Positions 1-7,628 of a DNA stretch of 64,000 nucleotides are shown here, piece by piece (the stretch's first letter is position 1; the number at the start of each line of letters is the position of its first letter). The position numbers and the translations under genes are program-made. Below the pieces are notes generated by a model. It did no database searches. It was given only the letters and a program-made list of their open reading frames with translations, and was not told the DNA's origin. This DNA comes from Halomonas faecis. GTDB lineage: Bacteria > Pseudomonadota > Gammaproteobacteria > Pseudomonadales > Halomonadaceae. The DNA lies in contig NZ_JAACZO010000056.1 of NCBI RefSeq assembly GCF_010993975.1, forward strand, positions 160,806 to 224,805, written 5' to 3'.

Positions 1-1
1 C

Positions 2-1447
2 TTCACCGGCAAAGTCCAGGACAGCGACCGCGAATACGATCACTCCAAGAACGACAAGCAGTTCTTCATGGGCGGCCTGACCTGGGAACCGACGGCGTAC
101 ACCACCGCAACTGTCATCGTCGACTATCTGCAGCGTGACAACACGCCCAACAGCGGTGGCTATCCGTTTGACCGGGAATATGACCGCAGCAACTTCTTTG
201 GCGAGCCGGATTACAACTTTCACGATGTCGATCGGTCCAGTATTACCGGGATGCTCACCCATGATTTCGCTAACGGGCTGACCCTGCGCGGCAACCTGCG
301 CTACAGCGACCTGACCGACGACTACGGTTACGTCTATATCACTGACAATCCGGCACGAACCGGCACGCTGGTCGACCGTGGCTATATTGGAAGAGATAGA
401 GAAGCCCAGGAGTTGATCGGCAACGCCATCCTGCAATACGACACCAGCGTTGGCCCGGTCGATAGCAGTACGCTGGGCGGGGTCGAATATCGCGATGAAT
501 CCAGCAAAACCACGTCCGTTTACGCGCCGGGAGATCCGATCGATGTCTCGAACCCCGTATATCAAGGCGCCCCGAGCAGCCTGACCCCCTATAGCGCCAA
601 TGATCAGGACAACAGGACTCGGTCGATTTTCCTGACGCAGAACCTGTCCTTCTATGACCATGTCATCGTCACCGCGGGCGTTCGCAATGACTCAATGGAT
701 CTCTCCAGCACCGACCTCGCGGGAACCACCTCGTCCGACGACGTCTCGGAGACCTCGTACCGGGGCGCACTGACCTACAAAATCACTGACGAGGTTTCCA
801 CCTATTACAGCTATGTGGAATCGATCGCGCCTCCGACCATCGGCGTCAAACCCGAGCGCGGCAAGCAGCACGAGCTTGGCGTGAAATATGCGCCCATTGG
901 TATGAACGCGCTGTTCTCGGCTGCCGTTTATGAACTGAACAAGGACAACGTGGGCATCGCGGTGGTACAGGGTGACGGCACCATCGAACAGGAAACCGTC
1001 GGCGAATCCCGTGTGCGCGGCTTCGATCTGGAAGCCAAGGCCGAACTGACCGACAACCTGAGCCTGACCGGCGGCTATTCGTATATGGACCAGGCGGTGA
1101 TTCGCGGCACGCTGAGCGATGGCACGTCAATCGAAGGGAACCAGTTCGCTACGGCACCGAAGCAAACCATGTCGCTGTGGACGCATTATACCCTGCCGGA
1201 TACGGGCATGAGTCTCGGTCTGGGTGCCCGCTATGTCGATTCCTATTATTTCGATGCCGCCAACACCTCCAAAAGCGAGTCGGCAACGCTCTTCGATGCC
1301 TCCTTCGGTTACCAAGTCGTCAAGAATACCGATCTTGCCGTCAACGTCAGCAACCTGCTCGACGAGCAGTACGTGGTCAACTCCGGCACGGCGGATTTCT
1401 ATAATCAGGGCCGAGAAATCAAGGCAAAACTGAGCTACCGTTGGTGA
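2..1447 (+). CDS. TonB-dependent siderophore-type receptor, C-terminal part (5' end outside window)
   Basis: This is an outer-membrane beta-barrel receptor that would import a ferric siderophore or similar ligand using TonB energy. The reading frame is open from base 2, before the first ATG at 68, so the gene begins upstream of the window and the plug domain is missing. The visible 480 or so residues show the alternating pattern of barrel strands and the late-barrel motifs of the FhuA/FpvA-type family, such as GVKPERGKQHELGVKY, DLEAKAELTDNLSLTGGYSY and NVSNLLDEQYV. The protein ends in KLSYRW, an aromatic C-terminus suited to BamA-dependent insertion. The ligand cannot be inferred. No terminator is obvious in the 110 bp before the convergent pseudogene. 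Confidence 0.88.
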   Translation, partial: FTGKVQDSDREYDHSKNDKQFFMGGLTWEPTAYTTATVIVDYLQRDNTPNSGGYPFDREYDRSNFFGEPDYNFHDVDRSSITGMLTHDFANGLTLRGNLRYSDLTDDYGYVYITDNPARTGTLVDRGYIGRDREAQELIGNAILQYDTSVGPVDSSTLGGVEYRDESSKTTSVYAPGDPIDVSNPVYQGAPSSLTPYSANDQDNRTRSIFLTQNLSFYDHVIVTAGVRNDSMDLSSTDLAGTTSSDDVSETSYRGALTYKITDEVSTYYSYVESIAPPTIGVKPERGKQHELGVKYAPIGMNALFSAAVYELNKDNVGIAVVQGDGTIEQETVGESRVRGFDLEAKAELTDNLSLTGGYSYMDQAVIRGTLSDGTSIEGNQFATAPKQTMSLWTHYTLPDTGMSLGLGARYVDSYYFDAANTSKSESATLFDASFGYQVVKNTDLAVNVSNLLDEQYVVNSGTADFYNQGREIKAKLSYRW

Positions 1448-1557
1448 ACGAACGCTTCACTCAGGACTGGCTGCCTGCAAGCCCAGCTCTCGGACGGCGG
1501 CACTGATGCCGATGCGGCCTGAACTCCGGCTGGAAGACTCGAACCCGCTACTGTGCC

Positions 1558-2621
1558 TCATGCCGGGTGGCGGCTTTGCATGGTCGGGCCGGGACTCTCG
1601 GCGGGGCCCATGAAACCGCTGACATTGAGCTCGTCGGCCGGCACGGGCTTGGCGAAATAGTAGCCCTGATAGGCATGGCAACGCTGCGCCGCCAGGTAGC
1701 GCCAATGCTCGCGGGTTTCGACGCCCTCGGCGATGATCTGCAGGTCGAGTGCCAAGCCCATGGCAATGATGGTTTCGACGATTACCCTATCGTCCGGATC
1801 CTCGTGCAGGTCGCGCACGAAAGACTGGTCGATCTTGATCTGATCGAGTGGCAGCCGCTTGAGGTACTGCAGCGATGAGTAGCCGGTGCCGAAATCATCC
1901 ATGGCAAAACGCAGCCCCAGCTCCTTGAGGTGGTGCATGCGCTGAATGGTCTCCTCGACGTGACCGATCACGGCGCTCTCGGTCAGCTCCAGCTTGAGAC
2001 GCCGAGGATCGGCGCCGGTGTGCGCCAAGATGTTGGCGACCCGCTCGACGAAATCCGGCTGCTGGAATTGCCGTGCACTGACGTTGACGGCCAGCGTCAA
2101 CCCAGCGGTGAGCGGTGATCGCTGCCAGACGACCAGCTGGCGGCAAGCGGCTTCCAGCACCCAGTGACCGATCGGCACGATCAACCCCGTCTCCTCGGCG
2201 AGCGGAATGAAGTCGCCCGGCAGTTGGCCAAGTGTTCGCTCATCAACCGCCAGTTGGGTAGACCGGTGAGCGTGTCATAATAAGCTAGGCGGTGAACCTC
2301 GCGCTCGGCACAGCGCCGCCGGCACTCTGCCTCGCGCCAGCGCAGCAATGCCGAAGCCAGCCGGCTGACCGGGCCACGGGCCCTGGCGGCCAGTGCCTCT
2401 ACGGACGCCAGGGCAGTCAGATCGGAAGCCGGAGCTGCCAGAGCGAGGATGGCATCGCCGATGACCATCAGTTGACGATGCCGCCGAAAGGCCATCAGGC
2501 TGGCCATCAGCAGCAGCACCGCCAGGCCCGCGCCCACCATCCAGGCCGGCAGTTGCCAGGCACCGACGCCGAACAGCGTAGCCGACACCAGCAACAGCAA
2601 CATGGGCAACAACAGCAGCAA
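1558..2621 (-). pseudogene. GGDEF/EAL c-di-GMP protein destroyed by an internal deletion
   Basis: The 5' part (2181-2621) encodes two hydrophobic segments, a linker and the start of a GGDEF domain (YYDTLTGLPNWRLMSEHLAN). It then shifts frame at about 2215-2226 and stops. The 3' part (from about 2226 to 1558) resumes in another frame in the middle of an EAL domain (GDFIPLAEETGLIVPIG, then VNVSARQF, ELTES, MDDFGTGYSSL, IAEGVET). Compared with the intact PAS-GGDEF-EAL protein at 19842-21710, about 200 residues are missing, including the GGDEF signature and the catalytic EAL motif. Neither half should make or degrade c-di-GMP. The 5' end is a TTG at 2621 or ATG at 2603, because a stop lies just upstream. 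The gene faces away from the diguanylate cyclase at 2921. Confidence 0.85.
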
Positions 2622-2722
2622 GCGAAATCGGAGGGAGTCGTTTTCGTCTTCTCAAGATCTCTTGTCTCGCAGGCGGCTACATTGCCCGGTCCCATGGTGA
2701 ACCCGCCTGCTTCTGACCCCAT

Positions 2723-2783
2723 ATCTTAGGCGGCATATCATTTTTGTACAATTTATTGCCGCCATAGGTATCGGATTTGTACG
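2723..2783. promoter_or_regulatory. Divergent promoter region with TGTACA-type boxes
   Basis: In the 299-bp gap between the broken GGDEF/EAL gene and the diguanylate cyclase there is a TGTACA box at 2745-2750 and a TGTACG box at 2778-2783, 33 bp apart start to start. On the minus strand, TTGTAC (2746-2751) and TAAGAT (2723-2728) form a -35/-10 pair with a 17-bp spacer, so the first box overlaps the -35 element. The same hexamer is found ahead of the merR gene and between 11489 and 11577. Binding by the MerR protein is an inference. Confidence 0.5.
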
Positions 2784-2920
2784 ATGATATTGCTAGTCCC
2801 ATGTCGGGTACCCAGACACGGGCAAAGGGGGTATGCTCTGGGTCGCACCACCCTTTTACGATTCCCCTTCTCTCAAGCTACTTGCCTGACCCGACTTGCT
2901 TCAGGACAAGGAGAGTGCTC

Positions 2921-4255
2921 GTGACGTCCAACGGGCTCGACACCGCTCCCGGCAACGACTTCCGCCCCCCTCGGCCATTCCGCGACATCTGGGCCAATGC
3001 CGATTTCGACACTCTGCGCGAGAAGTTCTACCAGCTCTATATCGCCGTGGAGCAAAGTCCGGCGGCCACTGCCATCACCGACACCGAAGGCCGCATCGAA
3101 TACGTGAACCAGCGTTTCCTCGACGTCACCGGCTTCAGCCGCGAAGAGCTGCTCGGCAAGACACCTGCCATGATCCAATCGGGCATGACACCGGAGAGCG
3201 TCTATCGCGACATGTGGCAGACCCTGCGCAGCGGCCGGGTATGGAAAGGGGAGCTACAGAACCGCAAGAAAACCGGGGAGCTCTACTGGGAGTCCGAAAC
3301 CATCACCCCGGTGCGTGACGATCACGGCCAGGTGGTCAACTTCGTGGCCGTCAAGGAAGACATCACTGAGCGCAAGCGCCAGGAAGACGAACTCAAGGTC
3401 ATGGCCAGCGTGTTCGAGACGGGCCAGGCGACACTGATCACCGATCCGGACATGCGCATCGAAAAGGTCAATCAGGCCTTCACCGACATCACCGGCTACC
3501 ACGCCGATGAAGTGATCGGGCAGACGCCACGGCTGTTCAAGTCAGGCGTGCACGACCGCGCCTTCTACGCTCGGCTGTGGGATGCGGTGCTGGAGACCGG
3601 ACACTGGCAGGGCGAAATTTGGAATCGCAACAAGTACGGCGATATCTATCCGCTATGGCAGTCCATCACCGCGGTACGCGACACAGCCGGCGAAATCCGC
3701 CACTTCATCGCCGTGTTCCACAGCATCGCCGAGCGCAAGCAAATGGAGAGCGAGCTGGAGCGACAGGCCACTCGCGATCACCTCACCGGCACCCACAACC
3801 GCCGGGCCTTCGACCAGGCCATTCGCCAGGCGATTCGCCACTCGGAACACAGCGGCGACGGCTTCTCGCTACTGCTGTTCGACATCGACCACTTCAAGGC
3901 CGTCAACGATACTTACGGGCACGACACTGGCGACGCCATTCTCAAGCGCTTGGCCAGTCGAGCTGGCGAAGGATTGCGCAGCACCGACCTGCTGGCACGC
4001 TGGGGCGGCGAGGAATTCGCCATTCTGCTGCTCGATACGCCGCTCAAAGGGGCCGCCACCTTTGCCGAGCGCCTGCGCGACCAGGTCGCCTCAACGCGTT
4101 TCGAAGGGCTGACCATTACCATCAGCCTGGGCATCACCGAGTACCTGCCCGGCGACGACCTGGACAGCATGCTCGTCCGAGCCGACGACGCGCTCTATCG
4201 CGCCAAGCGCGGCGGCCGCAATACGGCCGTGGTCGCGACCGGCCAGCACGACTGA
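2921..4255 (+). CDS. PAS-PAS-GGDEF diguanylate cyclase
   Basis: The protein would make the second messenger c-di-GMP from two GTP. Two PAS domains lie at about residues 35-150 and 155-275 (VNQRFLDVTGFSREELLGK; VNQAFTDITGYHADEVIGQ), each followed by an ITERK or IAERK linker. A GGDEF domain follows with the active-site motif GGEEF at 362-366 and an inhibitory-site RSTD exactly five residues before it, so product feedback is expected. No transmembrane segment is present, which suggests a cytosolic sensor. The PAS cores lack the cysteine motif of LOV photosensors. I chose GTG 2921 because AAGGAG lies 8 bp ahead of it; an in-frame start at 2777 would add 48 residues of non-conserved sequence and cross the regulatory boxes. 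Confidence 0.88.
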   Translation: MTSNGLDTAPGNDFRPPRPFRDIWANADFDTLREKFYQLYIAVEQSPAATAITDTEGRIEYVNQRFLDVTGFSREELLGKTPAMIQSGMTPESVYRDMWQTLRSGRVWKGELQNRKKTGELYWESETITPVRDDHGQVVNFVAVKEDITERKRQEDELKVMASVFETGQATLITDPDMRIEKVNQAFTDITGYHADEVIGQTPRLFKSGVHDRAFYARLWDAVLETGHWQGEIWNRNKYGDIYPLWQSITAVRDTAGEIRHFIAVFHSIAERKQMESELERQATRDHLTGTHNRRAFDQAIRQAIRHSEHSGDGFSLLLFDIDHFKAVNDTYGHDTGDAILKRLASRAGEGLRSTDLLARWGGEEFAILLLDTPLKGAATFAERLRDQVASTRFEGLTITISLGITEYLPGDDLDSMLVRADDALYRAKRGGRNTAVVATGQHD

Positions 4256-4264
4256 CCCAGCGCA

Positions 4265-4714
4265 TCAGGTCACCGTGATCACCGTACAGGGAGCCGCATG
4301 CGACACCTTGTGCGAGACGCTACCGAGCAGCATGCCCTGCAGATTACTCATGCCACGACTGCCCATGACGATGGTGTCGACGCCGAGAGCCTTGGCTTCG
4401 GCGAGTATGACCTCGTTGGGCCTGCCCTCACGAACGTGCTCCTCGACGACGACCCCATCGAGGCTCACCGACCCGCGCGCCTGAGCAAGGACCTTTTCGG
4501 CGTCACGGCGCATGCGCTCGGCCAGCTGCGCTCGGCGCTCTTCCGTGAAGGGCACCCCCGGGGCACCGGCCAGTATGCCGATGTCATCGGGATATTCGCT
4601 GACATGCAGCAGGTGAAGGGTGGCCGTGGCGCTGTGCGCCAGCTGCGCAGCCACCGACAGGGCTTTCTCGGCATGTTCCGACCCATCGAGGGGAACCAAT
4701 ATGGCGTGTGTCAT
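4265..4714 (-). CDS. Universal stress protein, UspA family
   Basis: This is a single-domain, 149-residue cytoplasmic universal stress protein. The N-terminus HAILVPLDGSEHAEKAL is typical. The nucleotide-binding signature G-x2-G-x9-G-S is intact (G118, G121, G131, S132), so it probably belongs to the ATP-binding branch of the family. The ATG at 4714 is preceded by AGGA at good spacing; an in-frame start at 4750 is less likely. Its stop is 9 bp from the end of the convergent diguanylate cyclase. It lies downstream of the anion transporter gene on the same strand, 91 bp away, and could be cotranscribed. The stress it answers is unknown. Confidence 0.9.
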   Translation of the reverse strand: MTHAILVPLDGSEHAEKALSVAAQLAHSATATLHLLHVSEYPDDIGILAGAPGVPFTEERRAQLAERMRRDAEKVLAQARGSVSLDGVVVEEHVREGRPNEVILAEAKALGVDTIVMGSRGMSNLQGMLLGSVSHKVSHAAPCTVITVT

Positions 4715-4805
4715 CGGCAATCCTGCCCTCCCGTGCATGATCGTTAGCATAACCCAAGGCTGCTCCTCCTCAGGTTAGACGCAACCGGGCAGACTCACCA
4801 TGGCA

Positions 4806-6308
4806 TCACGACGCGGCCCAGCCGAAGCCCAGTACCGGCATGGCCAGCACGAACACCACCAGGGTGATCAAGAGGACGCCCACCAGGCTCACCAACGCCC
4901 CGGCCCGCACCATATCGATCACGCGCAGCTTGCCGCTGGCAAACACCACGGCGTTGGGCGGAGTGGCCACCGGCAGCATGAAGGCGCAACTGGCTGCCAT
5001 GGCGACCGGCACCGCGAGCAGCAAAGGGCTCGCCCCCAGGCTCACCGTCAGCGAAGCCGTCAGCGGCAGAATGGCCGCCGCCGTGGCCGTGTTGCTGGTC
5101 ACGTGGCTCATCAGCATCACTACCGTCGCCACCAGAGCGACCAGGCTCCACGTCGGCCAGCGACCGAAGGTGGCGAGCCCTTCGGCCACCGCGGCGGCCA
5201 GACCGCTCGACTCGATGGCACTGCCCAGACTGAGCCCTCCGCCCACCAGTACCAGAACCCCCCAGGGCAGGTGGCGAGCACTCTCCCAGTCGAGCAGGAA
5301 CTGGCGCTCGCGCCACCGGGCCGGCACCGCAAACAGCAGCACCGCAGCGATCATGGCGATGCCTGCATCGCTGAGCTCGATGCCGGGCAGCCAGGCCTGC
5401 AATAGGGGGCGAGTCACCCAGGCCATGGCCACCAGAGCGAAGATCGCGGCCACTCGCCGCTCCGGGCCGCTCATGCGCCCCAGATCGGCCGTCTGTTCCT
5501 CGATCAACGCCGCTACCCCGGTCAGCGGCTCGCGTGGCAGCGGATAGACAAGGCGAGTGAGCAGCCACCAGGCCAGAACCAGCAGCACCAGTGCAGGGGG
5601 CACGGCGAACAGCATCCATTGGGCAAAGCTGATTTCGATGGCATAGTTGTCGGCCATGAACCCCGCCAACAAGGCGTTGGGCGGCGTACCGATCAACGTA
5701 CCCATGCCACCGATGTTGGCCGCCAGCGCGATTCCCAACAGCAAGGTCAACGCCATGTGCCGGCTCGCCCCGACGCCGCCCTGGCGCTCCAGCAATCCCA
5801 GCACCGAAAGGCCGATGGGTACCATCAAGGCGGCCGTGGCCGTGTTGCTCACCCACATGCTGAGGCCGGCGGTAGCCAGCATGAATCCCCCCACCAGTTG
5901 ATGGGGGCGCGCCCCTGCCACGCGCAACACCAGCATGGCGATGCGCCGGTGCAGGCTCCAGCGCTGGATGGCCTCGGCCAGCAGAAAGCCACCCAGGAAG
6001 AGAAACAGCAAGGGGTTGGCATAGGGCGCGGCGACCTCACCGATGGGCGCCACGCCCATGGGCGGCAACAGCGCCACGGGCAGCAATGCGGTGACCGCGA
6101 TGGGCACCGGCTCGGCCACCCACCAGATCGCCATCCAGGCGGTCAGCGCCACCACCTGCCAGGCCGCCGCCGGCACCCCTTCCGGTGCCGGCAGGCTGGC
6201 CAGCGCCAGAGCCGACAGCGGGCCGCCCAGCAACCCAACCGCCAGCCAGGCGCGCTGGCGTCGTTCTGTCCGGGCCGCCTCGGCCGGTTCCTGTCGCGGT
6301 TCGTCCAT
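4806..6308 (-). CDS. DASS (SLC13) family sodium/anion symporter
   Basis: This 500-residue inner-membrane protein has about a dozen hydrophobic segments. It shows the two SNT motifs of the divalent anion:sodium symporters (SNTATAALMVPI at about residue 155; SNTATAAAILPL at about 404), each followed by a proline-containing helix, and GTPPNALLAG and ATPPNAVVFASG in the two repeats. Known substrates of the family are dicarboxylates, citrate, sulfate or phosphate; the sequence alone does not decide among them. The ATG at 6308 has an AGGAG ribosome site. A small membrane protein gene lies 45 bp upstream on the same strand and may be part of the same transcript. Confidence 0.88.
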   Translation of the reverse strand: MDEPRQEPAEAARTERRQRAWLAVGLLGGPLSALALASLPAPEGVPAAAWQVVALTAWMAIWWVAEPVPIAVTALLPVALLPPMGVAPIGEVAAPYANPLLFLFLGGFLLAEAIQRWSLHRRIAMLVLRVAGARPHQLVGGFMLATAGLSMWVSNTATAALMVPIGLSVLGLLERQGGVGASRHMALTLLLGIALAANIGGMGTLIGTPPNALLAGFMADNYAIEISFAQWMLFAVPPALVLLVLAWWLLTRLVYPLPREPLTGVAALIEEQTADLGRMSGPERRVAAIFALVAMAWVTRPLLQAWLPGIELSDAGIAMIAAVLLFAVPARWRERQFLLDWESARHLPWGVLVLVGGGLSLGSAIESSGLAAAVAEGLATFGRWPTWSLVALVATVVMLMSHVTSNTATAAAILPLTASLTVSLGASPLLLAVPVAMAASCAFMLPVATPPNAVVFASGKLRVIDMVRAGALVSLVGVLLITLVVFVLAMPVLGFGWAAS

Positions 6309-6353
6309 CGCCTATCTCCTGAATGCCGACATCGCTGGCGAAAAGCGCGCGAC

Positions 6354-6599
6354 TCAAGGCGTCTCGTCATCGTCGAGGGCGGCCAGGCGACGGTCCAGCG
6401 CCTTGCGCGCTCGGTTGCGCCGATACAGGCGAACCACCGCGATGGCCAGCGCGCATAGCACCATGGCGGCCAGCGTCCAGCCCTGCCAGGGTCGAGCGGC
6501 ATCGCCCATCAACGTTTCCAGGGTGATGATCAGGATGAAACCGCAGGCCTGACTGGCAATCGCCAGAGCACGCAGGGTATCGAAAGCTTGCTTGGCCAT
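6354..6599 (-). CDS. Small two-helix membrane protein of unknown function
   Basis: This is an 81-residue protein with two predicted membrane segments (about residues 9-31 and 42-60) and a charged C-terminal tail (RRNRARKALDRRLAALDDDETP). I do not recognise the family. The start at 6599 is supported by AGGAG nine bases upstream. It is 45 bp ahead of the DASS transporter gene and in the same direction, so a role as an accessory or assembly partner of that transporter is possible but is only an inference from position. Confidence 0.65.
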   Translation of the reverse strand: MAKQAFDTLRALAIASQACGFILIITLETLMGDAARPWQGWTLAAMVLCALAIAVVRLYRRNRARKALDRRLAALDDDETP

Positions 6600-6720
6600 G
6601 AAAGCTCCTGCCAGGTGACACGTCCCGCCACGCACAGTAGGCTTGGCCAGACGTCGTGACGCAAGTCCGTGATTCTACCCGGTCCCGCCGCCCGCGCCGA
6701 CCCGTAACGGAGCCCCTTCC

Positions 6721-7521
6721 ATGGACGCTATCGCCCTTGGCCCCGTGCTGATTTCCATGCCGCGCCTGTACGCGCTGGTCTGCGCTGCGCTACTGCTCGT
6801 TGCCGCCTGGCTGCTGCTGGGCCTCTCGTCGGCCGCGCGAGCGCACTGGTTCAACGGCCTGATGCTGACCTGGCTGGTGGGCGCCCGGCTGGGCCATGTG
6901 GCACTCAACCTGGATGCCTACACTGCCGCGCCGCTGGATGTCCTCAAGCTGTGGCAGCCCGGTTATCACGGTCTGTGGGGACTGCTCGCGGCCCTCGTCT
7001 GGACCGGCTGGACCCTGCGCGACCACCTGCTGCGCCTGATCGGCGCCATGGCGCTGACGCTCGGCGCCTCGGTGCTGTGGCTGGTGCTCGTCACCCTGGC
7101 TCCACTGGGCAGCGATGGCGGCCTGCGCGAACTGCCCGACCTCACCCTGGAGAACCTTGAGGGCGAAGCGGTCGAGCTGACGTCGCTGGCCGGCGAGCCC
7201 GTGGTGCTCAACCTGTGGGCCACCTGGTGTCCGCCCTGCCTGCGCGAACTGCCCCTGCTCGCCGAAGCCGATCAGCGCGACGACGTCACCGTGGTGGTGG
7301 CCAACCAGGGCGAAGAGCTGCTCCAGGTAACCCGCTATCTGGACGAGCAGGAGCTGAACTTCCGCTATCCGCTGCTCGACCCCAAGCAGGAACTGATGGT
7401 GCTCAGCGAATCGCCGGGGCTGCCCACCACCCTGCTCTTCGATGCCGAGGGCCGCGTGGCCGAGCGCCACGTGGGCGAACTGACTCGCGCTCAGCTCGAT
7501 GCCTGGCTCGATCACGACTAA
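6721..7521 (+). CDS. TlpA-like thioredoxin fused to an Lgt-like membrane domain
   Basis: The first 125 residues are a membrane domain whose sequence (GARLGHVALNLDAY, then LKLWQPGYHGLWGLLAAL) resembles part of prolipoprotein diacylglyceryl transferase (Lgt). It is too short, and appears to lack too much, to be an active Lgt. Residues 135-266 form a TlpA/ResA thioredoxin fold with the redox motif WCPPC (C170 and C173) and a cis-proline region (GLPTTLLFD). The protein is expected to sit in the inner membrane with the thioredoxin domain in the periplasm, acting on cysteines of cytochromes c or other exported proteins. ATG 6721 follows a GGAG site. The next gene, rapA, is 107 bp away. Confidence 0.85.
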   Translation: MDAIALGPVLISMPRLYALVCAALLLVAAWLLLGLSSAARAHWFNGLMLTWLVGARLGHVALNLDAYTAAPLDVLKLWQPGYHGLWGLLAALVWTGWTLRDHLLRLIGAMALTLGASVLWLVLVTLAPLGSDGGLRELPDLTLENLEGEAVELTSLAGEPVVLNLWATWCPPCLRELPLLAEADQRDDVTVVVANQGEELLQVTRYLDEQELNFRYPLLDPKQELMVLSESPGLPTTLLFDAEGRVAERHVGELTRAQLDAWLDHD

Positions 7522-7528
7522 CACCCTC

Positions 7529-7557
7529 TTAAGCCGCGCGGGGCTTTCAGGTAGAAT
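7529..7557 (+). promoter_or_regulatory. Candidate sigma-70 promoter for rapA
   Basis: TTAAGC (7529-7534) and TAGAAT (7552-7557) are separated by 17 bp and lie about 70 bp upstream of rapA. The -10 element is good and the -35 element is weak. Confidence 0.4.
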
Positions 7558-7628
7558 CCTCCGCCCCATGGCCGCCAGCCTCACGATGGCGGCTCGCGCA
7601 CCGTGACATCGGCATCCTTCGAGGCAGC

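Noticed and set aside
1480..1570. Segment on the plus strand resembling part of a cobalamin riboswitch (CCCGCTACTGTG)
   Set aside because: Only a short match to the central core was seen; the AGCCxGGAGACC box is missing and no plus-strand gene starts nearby.
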